9,244 bases of DNA, taken from Clostridia bacterium. GTDB lineage: Bacteria > Bacillota > Clostridia > Oscillospirales > CAG-272. The position numbers and the translations under genes are program-made. Where the stretch lies: positions 1-9,244 of the forward strand of contig JAFTMU010000171.1 in NCBI GenBank assembly GCA_017452215.1. The letters are read 5' to 3'. Positions 1 to 5,821 of this stretch are shown here, piece after piece (within the stretch, counting starts at the first letter, position 1; each line of letters opens with the position of its first letter). The notes below the pieces were generated by a model. That model was given only the letters and a program-made list of their open reading frames with translations, ran no database searches and was not told the DNA's origin.

Positions 1-1
1 A

Positions 2-67
2 GATTATTTAATGTTATTGAGGGAATTACCTCGTATGTGTTTTGATATGATTGAGAGATTTATGTGA
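2..67 (+). CDS. Possible C-terminal tail of an upstream gene (partial)
   Basis: One frame stays open from base 2 to a TGA stop at 65-67 and gives about 21 residues (DYLMLLRELPRM, then CFDMIERFM). The tail is amphipathic and helical-looking. A strong intrinsic terminator starts 33 bases after the stop, which is the usual spacing for the end of a gene, and this is the main reason for listing it. The fragment is too short to assign a family, and the start lies outside the window. A second frame also stays open to a TGA at 43-45, so the choice of frame is an inference. Confidence 0.35.
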   Translation, partial: DYLMLLRELPRMCFDMIERFM

Positions 68-100
68 GTTGTAATTTCGTCCTATAACCCCAACGAAAAG

Positions 101-128
101 CAGACCGCAAATGCGGTCTGTTTTTTTG
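101..128 (+). terminator. Intrinsic terminator of the upstream gene
   Basis: The arms CAGACCGCA and TGCGGTCTG form a perfect 9-bp stem around AA (or 8 bp with a 4-base loop), followed directly by seven Ts. This is a textbook Rho-independent terminator for plus-strand transcription coming from the left edge. Confidence 0.85.
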
Positions 129-132
129 TTGG

Positions 133-430
133 CTTTCTTTTCTGGATTCGAGGCGTAGCAACAGCATGCTCACGCAAAGCGTGAACAGGGGGGAGAATTG
201 CTTGCAATTCTCCAGACGAGAGCCGTATGCTCGAAGTTGTCGCTTTGGTTCGAGTCCAGCAAGTGCTCTTTGTTGGCTCCTTTTCCCCACTGTACCCGAA
301 TGCCCCGACACCCTGCTCCGACCGACGGGAGGAACAGGAGAAAATCTTCCCACAAGGGAAGTTTTCTGCTCGGCGTAGCCGTGTATGGCGCTCTGGTTCG
401 AGTCCGAAAACGTACGCTCTTTTTTTCATC
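133..430. repeat. Duplicated hairpin units with tRNA T-arm-like boxes (no gene)
   Basis: This gene-free stretch contains two similarly built units. Each has a hairpin, then about 25-35 bases, then the 11-mer GGTTCGAGTCC, then a GCTCTTT(T) run. Unit A has the perfect hairpin GGAGAATTGC/GCAATTCTCC (192-213) and the box at 247-257. Unit B has a hairpin of AGAAAATCTTCCC with GGGAAGTTTTCT, one bulge (339-367), and the box at about 387-397. Another small inverted repeat, TCACGC/GCGTGA, sits near 166-183. The 11-mer resembles the T-loop of tRNA genes, but no acceptor stem, anticodon arm or CCA is present, so these are not tRNAs. Short open frames here are incidental. The function is unknown and an intergenic dispersed repeat is the best guess. 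Confidence 0.5.
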
Positions 431-436
431 CCGCAA

Positions 437-547
437 GCCCCCGCCCACTCCCCCTTGGATGCTACGCATCCTTTCCCCCTCTCGCCCCCAGAGGGGGGGA
501 GGGAGTTGAATCGTAAAGGGGGAAGACGGTTGCTTTTTTAAGAGTGA
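437..547. repeat. C/G-rich hairpin repeat, copy 1
   Basis: The stretch contains a small hairpin GGATGC/GCATCC (457-471), then CCCCCTCT paired with AGAGGGGG (475-497). After these comes a conserved tail reading GAGTTGAATCGTAAAGGGGG, then AAGACGGTTGC, and a T-run (531-539). A related tail recurs at 757-800. No start codon with a ribosome-binding site is associated with it. It looks like a non-coding intergenic repeat of the kind common in Clostridia. Confidence 0.45.
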
Positions 548-610
548 AATTTTGTTGGTGAATAATGAATAGTAAGGGCTTTATTGTGGTTCGGCGATCC
601 GTCCCGTTAT

Positions 611-815
611 CCCCACCCACTCTCCCGAAATGATGCCGAAGGGCAGTAGCTCTTTGGCGACATTTCTTCACCCATCTCCTGCCCCAGAGGGGGAGGTGGT
701 CCAATCACAAAGAAAATAAGGGATAGATTTTGTTGCTCTAAGATTCACCCTCATTGGGAGTTAAACCATAAAGGAAAAGACGGTTGCGCCTTTTAAGAAC
801 GGGGCTTCTTTTTCG
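611..815. repeat. C/G-rich hairpin repeat, copy 2 (diverged, expanded)
   Basis: This stretch repeats the copy-1 pattern. It has CCCCACCCACTC at the left, GCCCCAGAGGGGGAGG at 681-696, and a right tail GGGAGTTAAACCATAAAGG then AAAAGACGGTTGC at 757-787. Copy 1 has GGGAGTTGAATCGTAAAGGG then GGAAGACGGTTGC. A hairpin with 14-base arms matching at 11 of 14 positions (628-641 with 652-665) is added here. About 56 bases separate the two conserved halves, so this copy appears interrupted or rearranged. The rest of 816-900 is AT-rich, and I see nothing specific in it. Confidence 0.4.
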
Positions 816-908
816 TTAAAAAATGTGAAGAGCTTTTATTTTGGAAGCACTTTGAAATTTAGTTTTCCTATTCTTATTAATAGAATATTAAAAATTTTCC
901 GTAAACTA

Positions 909-937
909 TTGCAATTTGCGTTGCTTTGGAGTATAAT
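909..937 (+). promoter_or_regulatory. Sigma-A type promoter of the nahK operon
   Basis: TTGCAA at 909-914 is followed, after exactly 17 bp, by a perfect TATAAT at 932-937. Transcription would start near 944, which leaves an untranslated leader of about 210 bases before the kinase. AT-rich DNA upstream (840-905) could act as an UP-like element. This is the only strong promoter seen between the left terminator and the operon. Confidence 0.7.
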
Positions 938-943
938 ATATGG

Positions 944-1153
944 GGGAGTGTACCTGTAAGGATGGTCGATCTTGGGCGGATCGAAGTGCTATCGACATTC
1001 GGAAGTCACTAAAAAGCAATTAGTCGTGTATGTGGATTATACTTATTTTAAAAGATTTGGATAAAATTCGGGAACTGTCAGCAAGAAGAAGGCTTTTTTG
1101 ACGAGCAGAATGGGCTTGTTGCTCTGCCGAATTTTAAGAGGGTGAAATGTTTT
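944..1153 (+). ncRNA. Long structured 5' leader of the nahK operon
   Basis: The leader can form two structured blocks. In block 1 (947-1010), GTCGAT (965-970) can pair with ATCGAC (991-996), while the overlapping TCGATC (966-971) can instead pair with GATCGA (979-984). AGTG occurs twice (947-950 and 985-988), and either copy can pair with CACT at 1007-1010. In block 2, TAAAATTCGG (1062-1071) pairs perfectly with CCGAATTTTA (1127-1136) and encloses two small hairpins closed by GTCA/TGAC and GAGCA/TGCTC, as a three-way junction. Its right arm ends against the ribosome-binding site TAAGAGGGTGA (1135-1145). I do not recognise a known riboswitch class. A regulatory role is an inference. Confidence 0.4.
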
Positions 1154-2299
1154 ATGGGCGACAACATGTATTGCGATAACGATATTCGGAATATCGTAAA
1201 GAAATTTTCTATCCACGGCGAGATAACAAAAATTGAAAAGATTAATAAGGGATATATTAACCGTACTTACAAGGTGGAAACGCTTTCCGAGCACGGTAAT
1301 ACCCACAAGTACATTCTTCAGCGGATCAATTCCAACGTGTTTCCGGACATAAATGCGTTGATGAGCAATTTTGAATTGACCACAGAGCATTTGTGTGTCA
1401 ATCTGGTATTGCCCGGTGAGCACAGGCGTGGAACGGTGCAGATGCTTCGTCCCACCACGGACGGAAAGCCGTATTTTGAGGATGCATCGGGTCCGTGGCG
1501 CCTGATGACGTACTTTGACAACGTTTATTCTTTGGATATTCCCGACAGTCCCGAGGTGTTTTATTATGCAGGGGTCTCCTTTGGTCGGTTTATCAAAGCA
1601 ATGACCTCGGCGGATATTAGTGAAATCAAGGAAGTGATTCCGAACTTTCACAATACCAAAAGCCGTTATCTGGACCTGGAAAAGGCAATTGCCGTGGATC
1701 CTCGACAGAGGGTAGCAGAGGTTACGGAGGAAATCGCTTTCGTTCGTGCTCACACAGATCTGTTCGGGCTGATTGCCGACGCATTGGAAAGCGGCAGGAT
1801 CCCCACACGGATCTGTCACAACGATTGCAACTTGAACAACATTCTTTTTGATGAAGAAACACGTTTGCCCGTTGCCATCATTGATCTGGATACGGTAATG
1901 GCGTCTTCTCCGCTGTACGATTTTGGCGACAGCATGCGGATCGGTACCAACACCGCAAAGGATGATGAGAAGGATCTGAGCAAGGTTTCCTGCGATTTGC
2001 AGCTTTATGAAATGTATGCACGGGGATATCTTGAAGCCTGCGGCGACATTCTGACAAAAGAGGAATTGGAGCTGTTGCCCTATGCGGCGCTGATCATTAC
2101 CTCGGAGGACGGTATTCGGTTTTTGATGGATCACATCAACGGTGATACCTATTATAACATTGATTATGCAGGGCAGAATCTGGACAGATGCCGTACCCAG
2201 CTGAAGCTCTTGGCGGATATGGAGAAAAAACTGCCCCGGATCAAAACTATTCTGCAAAGGATTTATGACGATCAGGGGCTTGACGTCAAGATCATATAA
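1154..2299 (+). CDS. nahK: N-acetylhexosamine 1-kinase (NahK family)
   Basis: This cytoplasmic kinase of the aminoglycoside phosphotransferase fold would use ATP to phosphorylate GlcNAc or GalNAc (possibly other hexoses) at C1. It is recognised from strong resemblance over its whole length (381 aa) to Bifidobacterium longum NahK/LnpB. Shared features are KGYINRTY near residues 32-39, YILQRINSNVFPD near 53-65, the catalytic-loop HNDCNLNNIL around 222-231, and the metal-binding IDLDT at 243-247 followed by YDFGDSMR and DDEKDLSKV. ATG 1154 is chosen because TAAGAGGGTGA ends 8 bases upstream. An in-frame GTG at 1142 lies inside that site, and a further ATG lies at 1166. It is the first gene of an operon with the uridylyltransferase 25 bases downstream. 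Bifidobacteria pair NahK with GalT and a phosphorylase, neither of which is visible here. Exact sugar specificity cannot be read from the sequence. Confidence 0.88.
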   Translation: MGDNMYCDNDIRNIVKKFSIHGEITKIEKINKGYINRTYKVETLSEHGNTHKYILQRINSNVFPDINALMSNFELTTEHLCVNLVLPGEHRRGTVQMLRPTTDGKPYFEDASGPWRLMTYFDNVYSLDIPDSPEVFYYAGVSFGRFIKAMTSADISEIKEVIPNFHNTKSRYLDLEKAIAVDPRQRVAEVTEEIAFVRAHTDLFGLIADALESGRIPTRICHNDCNLNNILFDEETRLPVAIIDLDTVMASSPLYDFGDSMRIGTNTAKDDEKDLSKVSCDLQLYEMYARGYLEACGDILTKEELELLPYAALIITSEDGIRFLMDHINGDTYYNIDYAGQNLDRCRTQLKLLADMEKKLPRIKTILQRIYDDQGLDVKII

Positions 2300-2324
2300 C
2301 AAAACAAAGAATTTGGAGTATAAA

Positions 2325-3080
2325 ATGAAGGCGATAAGAGCGATCATACCGGCAGCAGGCAAGGGAAGCCGTTTACAAAAGGTCAGTGGCGATCTCCCCA
2401 AGGCGATGTTTACGGTTGCAAAGAGACCGATGTTGGAATTCGTTTTGGAGAACGTGTCGTTCGTTGACAAAAAGGATACGTTTATTGTGGTTGGCTATGG
2501 CAAAGAGAAGATCATGGAGCACTTTGGCGACCGCTATTGCTACGTAGAACAGAAGCAACAGCTTGGTACCGGACACGCCGTCATGGAATGCGCCGAGGCG
2601 TTTGCGGATTTTGACGGAAGCGTTCTGATCACCTTTGGTGATATGCCGCTGTTCCGCAGGGAAGAGATGGAGGCTATGTGCCGCCAGCATGAGGAAAACG
2701 GAGCAGACTGCACCCTGATGACGGCAGAAAACCCCTCGCTGAAGCTTTGGGCACGTGTGCTTCGGGATGAGAACGGTCGTTTCTCCAGGGTTGTCGAGGG
2801 AAAGGACTGTACACCGGAGCAGGCGAACATCAAGGAGCTGTTTTCGGGCGTTATGGTGTTCAACAGCAAGTCGCTCTTTCGACTGCTTCCCCAGCTTGGT
2901 TGCGCTAACGTGCAGCACGAGTATTACATCACAGAGGTTCCCGAGCTGATGGTAAAGCACGGAATGAAGGTGGAGACCTATTTTACAAAGGATGGCGACG
3001 ATCTCCGTGGCATCAATACCCCCGAGGATTTGGAAGCGTGCGAGCGCATTTTGGAGCAGAGACTTTTGGCACGTCTGTGA
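2325..3080 (+). CDS. GlmU-type sugar-1-phosphate uridylyltransferase (single domain)
   Basis: This is a 251-aa nucleotidyltransferase that would join a sugar 1-phosphate and UTP to give a UDP-sugar plus pyrophosphate. It matches the N-terminal half of GlmU: the P-loop-like AAGKGSRL at 10-17 with LPK at 24-26, QLGTGHA at 79-85, the Mg-binding GDMPL at 105-109, VVEGKD at 156-161, EYYITEVPEL at 199-208, and Asn231 in GINTPEDL. The left-handed beta-helix acetyltransferase domain of GlmU is absent, so it is not the full bifunctional enzyme. The ATG at 2325 has GGAG 6 bases upstream. An earlier in-frame ATG at 2265 overlaps nahK and lacks a site. By position it should activate the NahK product. Residues around the GlmU acceptor pocket differ (WAR for YGR, LFSG for INTG), so the sugar may not be GlcNAc-1-P. 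Confidence 0.82.
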   Translation: MKAIRAIIPAAGKGSRLQKVSGDLPKAMFTVAKRPMLEFVLENVSFVDKKDTFIVVGYGKEKIMEHFGDRYCYVEQKQQLGTGHAVMECAEAFADFDGSVLITFGDMPLFRREEMEAMCRQHEENGADCTLMTAENPSLKLWARVLRDENGRFSRVVEGKDCTPEQANIKELFSGVMVFNSKSLFRLLPQLGCANVQHEYYITEVPELMVKHGMKVETYFTKDGDDLRGINTPEDLEACERILEQRLLARL

Positions 3081-3130
3081 GGCGCTTTACTTCGGCGGCG
3101 AGACAATAAAAAGGATCGTATTTGACCTTG

Positions 3131-3181
3131 AAATAATAAAAAGGGGTGTCTCAAATGCGTTTCGCATTTGGTCGACACCCC
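3131..3181 (-). terminator. Intrinsic terminator of the melA transcript
   Basis: The stem pairs GGGGTGTC (3143-3150) with GACACCCC (3174-3181) and CAAATGCG (3152-3159) with CGCATTTG (3163-3170), with a small asymmetric internal loop. Read on the minus strand the hairpin is followed by TTTTTATTATTT, a good U-rich tail. Read on the plus strand the tail is poor. It would stop transcripts from melA about 180 bases after its stop codon. Confidence 0.65.
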
Positions 3182-3347
3182 CCTGGTTTTTGCTTTGCGG
3201 CTTGACGCCGCAATTTTCTCCCATGATTTGACCGTATTTGATCGTACTTGCAAACGAAAAACGCAAATTCCCGGCGCAAAAAGCCTACCATCGACTTTTT
3301 TGCGCAAGGTGCTGTCTCAAATTTGCAATTTGAGACAGCACCTTTTT
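3138..3347. mobile_element. MITE-like element with terminal inverted repeats and nested hairpins
   Basis: The left end reads AAAAAGGGGTGTCTCAAAT (3138-3156). The right end, read on the minus strand, is AAAAAGGTGCTGTCTCAAAT (3347-3328), giving near-identical 19-20 base terminal inverted repeats about 210 bp apart. Each end also folds on itself (3143-3181 and 3306-3344). Two more hairpins lie inside: TTGCGGC/GCCGCAA at 3195-3213, and GCGCAAAAA paired with TTTTTGCGC at 3274-3305. There is no transposase and no credible open frame. I see no clear target-site duplication. It may be a small non-autonomous element or an intergenic terminator cassette. Confidence 0.45.
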
Positions 3348-3348
3348 G
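3306..3348 (+). terminator. Intrinsic terminator of the nahK operon
   Basis: A perfect 18-bp stem, AAGGTGCTGTCTCAAATT with AATTTGAGACAGCACCTT, closes a TGC loop and runs into five Ts (3343-3347). It is well formed for plus-strand transcription, about 225 bases after the uridylyltransferase stop. Read on the minus strand it has no U-tract. Confidence 0.8.
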
Positions 3349-3360
3349 TTGCCTGCGAGA

Positions 3361-4686
3361 TTATCCCCGATACCAAGGGAGGAAATCCTTGTTCTTTTCC
3401 AGCATTTCGTTGACCATTTCTTGGATCTCGTCTAAAGAGAGGACGGCGGAGGTCAACGGATCGAAGGCGCATGCCCAAAATACCTTACGGGCGTCGCCCT
3501 CCAGCGCTGCCTGCACTGCCATCTCCTCGCAGCGAGCGGTGGTGTTGATCAGCGTAGCGAGTTGATCGGGCAGATTGCCCACTGCTACTGCTTCGAGCGT
3601 ATCCTTGGTGGCTACCACGGGTACCTCTACGCAGCAGCCGTCGGGGAGATTGTTGATCAACCCCCGATTGCGCACGTTTCCGTTGAAGCGGAAGGGGGTA
3701 TTGTCTCCGAATACTGCGTTGAAGATGTAGGCGGCGTATTCCAAGCCTCTGTTCAGGTTCAGCTCTTCGTCGGGGGTGTTGAGAAATTCTTTGATGCTGT
3801 CCCGCCAGGTGTCTTGACGATCCAGGTAGGAGTTCATGATGTAGGCGTGATGACCCGGATTCCAGCCTGTGCCGTCGGTGCAGAATTTGTCGATGAGGTC
3901 GCTTCGTTTGCGATACCATGCCACGTATTCGCTATTATGACCGCTGCTTTCGGTAACGTAGTAATCCAAATGCAGGAACATATTGTTGCGCACTTGCTCC
4001 TCGTTGAGGATCTCGGGCTTCTTCATTGCTTCCTTGAGCAAGGGATACATATCCTTGCCGTTCCATTTTAGATCCAGGTAAAATGCCTGATGGTTGACGC
4101 CTGCGCAGGTGTAGGTGACATCCTTGGGATCGGCACCCACCCAACGGGCAAGCATTGCCGCAGTTCCCTGGACGCTGTGGCAAAGGCCTGTGATTTTGAG
4201 ATGGGGGTATTTTTCCTGCATGGCACGACAGAGCATTGCCATGGGGTTGGTGTAATTGAGAAAGACAGCGTTGGGACAGTATTTTTCAATGTCGGCGCAA
4301 ATATCCAGCATCACGGGGATAGTGCGCAGGGCACGGAAGATCCCCGCAGGGCCACGGGTGTCTCCCACGTTGATATCCACGCCGTACTTTTTGGGGATGA
4401 GGATATCATGCTTCCAAACGTCAACGTCACCGCTGAGAATGGTGCAAAGCACGCCGTCGGCTCCTCCGAGGGCTTGCGCACGGTCGGTGGTTGCCGTGAC
4501 GGTTGCAGGGTAGCCCCCTGCACGGACGATCTTATCGCAGGCACGCTTGATGTAATCCAAGCGCTCCTCGTCGATATCCATCAAAGCGATTTCCGCATCT
4601 GCAAATGCGGGAAACGTCAAAATGTCTTTTACAAGCTTGCGGGTAAAGCCAAAGCTTCCACCGCCGATAAAGGCAAATTTTTTCAT
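3361..4686 (-). CDS. melA: Alpha-galactosidase, glycoside hydrolase family 4 (MelA)
   Basis: This 441-aa cytoplasmic enzyme is of the NAD- and Mn-dependent GH4 type, which cleaves alpha-galactosides such as melibiose through an oxidation-elimination mechanism. It resembles E. coli MelA along its length. The N-terminal Rossmann motif [11 protein letters not shown] is at 7-17, and LMDIDEERL at 35-43. [17 protein letters not shown] occupies about 108-124, NYTNPMAM 144-151, and GLCHSVQGT 167-175. [11 protein letters not shown] starts at 196 and [12 protein letters not shown] lies further on. [11 protein letters not shown] and [10 protein letters not shown] occupy the C-terminal third, with [14 protein letters not shown] near the end. 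Cys169 and His199 are the expected metal ligands. Start: AAGGAG lies 7 bases before the ATG. It is divergent from an AraC regulator that probably controls it. No signal peptide is present. Other GH4 activities (alpha-glucosidase, alpha-galacturonidase) are less likely. Confidence 0.9.
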   Translation of the reverse strand: MKKFAFIGGGSFGFTRKLVKDILTFPAFADAEIALMDIDEERLDYIKRACDKIVRAGGYPATVTATTDRAQALGGADGVLCTILSGDVDVWKHDILIPKKYGVDINVGDTRGPAGIFRALRTIPVMLDICADIEKYCPNAVFLNYTNPMAMLCRAMQEKYPHLKITGLCHSVQGTAAMLARWVGADPKDVTYTCAGVNHQAFYLDLKWNGKDMYPLLKEAMKKPEILNEEQVRNNMFLHLDYYVTESSGHNSEYVAWYRKRSDLIDKFCTDGTGWNPGHHAYIMNSYLDRQDTWRDSIKEFLNTPDEELNLNRGLEYAAYIFNAVFGDNTPFRFNGNVRNRGLINNLPDGCCVEVPVVATKDTLEAVAVGNLPDQLATLINTTARCEEMAVQAALEGDARKVFWACAFDPLTSAVLSLDEIQEMVNEMLEKNKDFLPWYRG

Positions 4687-4718
4687 AAAGGAACTCCTTT
4701 CGTGTTGAAGCTATCTTT

Positions 4719-4747
4719 ATTTTAACACAAGGAAAGTGTTTTGTCTA
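4719..4747 (-). promoter_or_regulatory. Promoter of melA
   Basis: Read on the minus strand, TAGACA (4747-4742) and TAAAAT (4724-4719) are separated by 17 bp. Each differs from consensus at one position. The start of transcription would be near 4712, giving a leader of about 25 bases that contains the AAGGAG site at 4694-4699. Confidence 0.6.
4724..4740. promoter_or_regulatory. Inverted repeat inside the melA promoter, operator candidate
   Basis: AACAC and GTGTT flank AAGGAAA and fill the spacer between the melA -35 and -10 boxes. It lies just beyond the -35 region of the divergent araC promoter, so a protein bound here could affect both. The arms are only 5 bp, and AraC-family proteins usually bind direct repeats, so the assignment is tentative. 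Confidence 0.3.
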
Positions 4748-4777
4748 TTGCTTTTTGTCGCAGGTATATGGTATAAT
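4748..4777 (+). promoter_or_regulatory. Extended -10 promoter of the araC-family gene
   Basis: A perfect TATAAT at 4772-4777 is preceded by TGG, an extended -10 TGn motif (4769-4771). The best -35 match is weak (TTGCTT 4748-4753, 18-bp spacer), as is usual for extended -10 promoters. The start of transcription would be near 4784, about 27 bases before the ATG. Its upstream half overlaps the melA -35 box. Confidence 0.6.
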
Positions 4778-4810
4778 GTCTACAACAGAGCCGTGAGGGG
4801 GAAAACGATA

Positions 4811-5623
4811 ATGAACGAATGCTGCACGTTTGACACGAATCCTGAAAAAAGGCGGCACTCTCTTGTGCCCATCAGCTGCGGTGAACAAAGATGCACGCCA
4901 AATCACTCTTGGGGGGCAGGCGTGCGCTCCTACTATCTCATTCACTACGTGATCTCGGGCAAGGGTGTTTTTTACTGCGGAACGCAAAAGCACGTCCTGC
5001 ACCCGGGGCAGATCTTTGTGATCTTTCCGGGGACCGTCGTCAAATACGTAGCGGACGCCAAGGAGCCTTGGCATTATGCGTGGGTGGCGTTTGACGGAGA
5101 CGAAGGCAAGGAGGTGCTCGCCTGTGCGGGGATCACGCCGCTTTCTCCCGTGATGGAGCTTTTGGGCGGAGCGGAGGTGCTTTCCTGCATCCGAAAAATG
5201 CCACGAGACTGCAATGCGGATCTGCGTCTTGGATTGGAATTTACCGGAAGAACCTACACCTTTCTTTCCCTGCTCCTTCAAAACGAGCGGCGGGAAACGG
5301 TGAGCGAGAGCTCTTACCTTGCAGGTGCGGTGAAATACGTTAAGGCGTATTATCACAAGGAACTGACGGTGGAGGAGCTTGCGGATCACGTTGGGATCAG
5401 CAGAAAATATCTGTTTGCCATCTTCAAGCGTGGGCTTGGGGTGTCTCCCAAGGAGTATCTGACCGCTTACCGCATGGAGCGAGCCAAGGAGCTGTTATCG
5501 GACCCTACGATTTCGGTGGGGAGCGTCGCTTATTCGGTAGGGTATAGGGATCCCTTGAATTTTTCAAAGATCTTCAAGCAAAGAACAGGGGTATCTCCCA
5601 AGGAGTACCGAGCGGCCTTGTAG
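4811..5623 (+). CDS. AraC-family transcriptional regulator
   Basis: This 270-aa DNA-binding regulator is probably an activator responsive to an alpha-galactoside. The N-terminal cupin-like sugar-binding domain covers about residues 15-100 and includes YLIHYVISGKGVFYCG and HPGQIFVIFPGT, typical of the MelR/RafR/MsmR branch. The C-terminal region (about 170-270) has the two helix-turn-helix units of the family: TVEELADHVGISRKYLFAIF at 186-205, and ISVGSVAYSVGYRDPLNFSK at 234-253. The motif GVSPKEY appears after each (210-216 and 260-266). The ATG at 4811 is chosen because GAGGGG lies 10 bases upstream and the promoter's TATAAT overlaps the longer reading from 4736, so that longer start would lie upstream of its own promoter. 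It is transcribed divergently from melA with 124 bases between the start codons, which suggests direct control. The effector is not known. Confidence 0.87.
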   Translation: MNECCTFDTNPEKRRHSLVPISCGEQRCTPNHSWGAGVRSYYLIHYVISGKGVFYCGTQKHVLHPGQIFVIFPGTVVKYVADAKEPWHYAWVAFDGDEGKEVLACAGITPLSPVMELLGGAEVLSCIRKMPRDCNADLRLGLEFTGRTYTFLSLLLQNERRETVSESSYLAGAVKYVKAYYHKELTVEELADHVGISRKYLFAIFKRGLGVSPKEYLTAYRMERAKELLSDPTISVGSVAYSVGYRDPLNFSKIFKQRTGVSPKEYRAAL

Positions 5624-5646
5624 ATCCTTTTCCAAAAAACGAAATC

Positions 5647-5680
5647 CCTTGCATGAAAATGGAAAAAATGAGAACACTAT
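5647..5680 (+). repeat. 34-base perfect direct repeat, copy 1
   Basis: The 34 bases starting CCTTGCATGAAAATGG and ending GAGAACACTAT are identical to 7222-7255. A shorter shared motif, CAAGGGCAA, follows about 20 bases further in both copies, so the homologous unit may span about 60 bases. This copy sits between araC and its terminator and is followed by imperfect GGGCAAG direct repeats. The 28-codon open frame through it lacks a ribosome-binding site. Confidence 0.75.
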
Positions 5681-5767
5681 CACTTGTAAGGCAAGGGGCA
5701 AGGGCAAGAGAGTGCCTTCTTGTGAGTTCAAATAAATAAACGGAGCTTTCTTTTGCCGCACCGAATA

Positions 5768-5812
5768 CAAAATCCGCTTTCGTAGGAAGGCGGATTTTGT
5801 GTTTGTTTTATT
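5768..5812 (+). terminator. Intrinsic terminator between convergent araC and ygjV-like genes
   Basis: CAAAATCCGC (5768-5777) pairs with GCGGATTTTG (5790-5799), extended by pairing inside the loop, and is followed by TGTTTGTTTTATTTT. It stops transcription from the araC-family gene. On the minus strand the tail is less U-rich, but the stem's own A/U base may let it also serve the ygjV-like gene ending at 5822. Confidence 0.7.
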
Positions 5813-5821
5813 TTCTGTTGT

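Noticed and set aside
220..260. Possible tRNA gene around the first GGTTCGAGTCC box
   Set aside because: No matching acceptor stem, D-arm, anticodon loop or CCA end could be fitted around either box.
60..704. Several overlapping short open frames on both strands
   Set aside because: They run across hairpins and repeats, lack ribosome-binding sites, and encode low-complexity peptides. Their GLEP and DSNQ motifs are what the reverse of a T-arm box always gives.
2265..2324. Upstream in-frame ATG extending the uridylyltransferase by 20 residues
   Set aside because: It overlaps the kinase end, lacks a ribosome-binding site, and the extension precedes the conserved N-terminal motif, while the ATG at 2325 has GGAG at good spacing.
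1043..2470. Long minus-strand open frame (about 475 codons) opposite the kinase gene
   Set aside because: It is antisense to a well-recognised NahK gene, has no ribosome-binding site, and its translation resembles no family. It arises from codon bias of the true gene.
4736..4810. N-terminal extension of the AraC regulator by 25 residues from a start at 4736
   Set aside because: The extension overlaps the TATAAT promoter, and the ATG at 4811 has a clear ribosome-binding site.
5653..5739. 28-codon open frame (MKMEKMRTL...) through the first 34-base repeat
   Set aside because: No ribosome-binding site is present. The second repeat copy continues in a different, unrelated sequence, so a conserved peptide is not supported.
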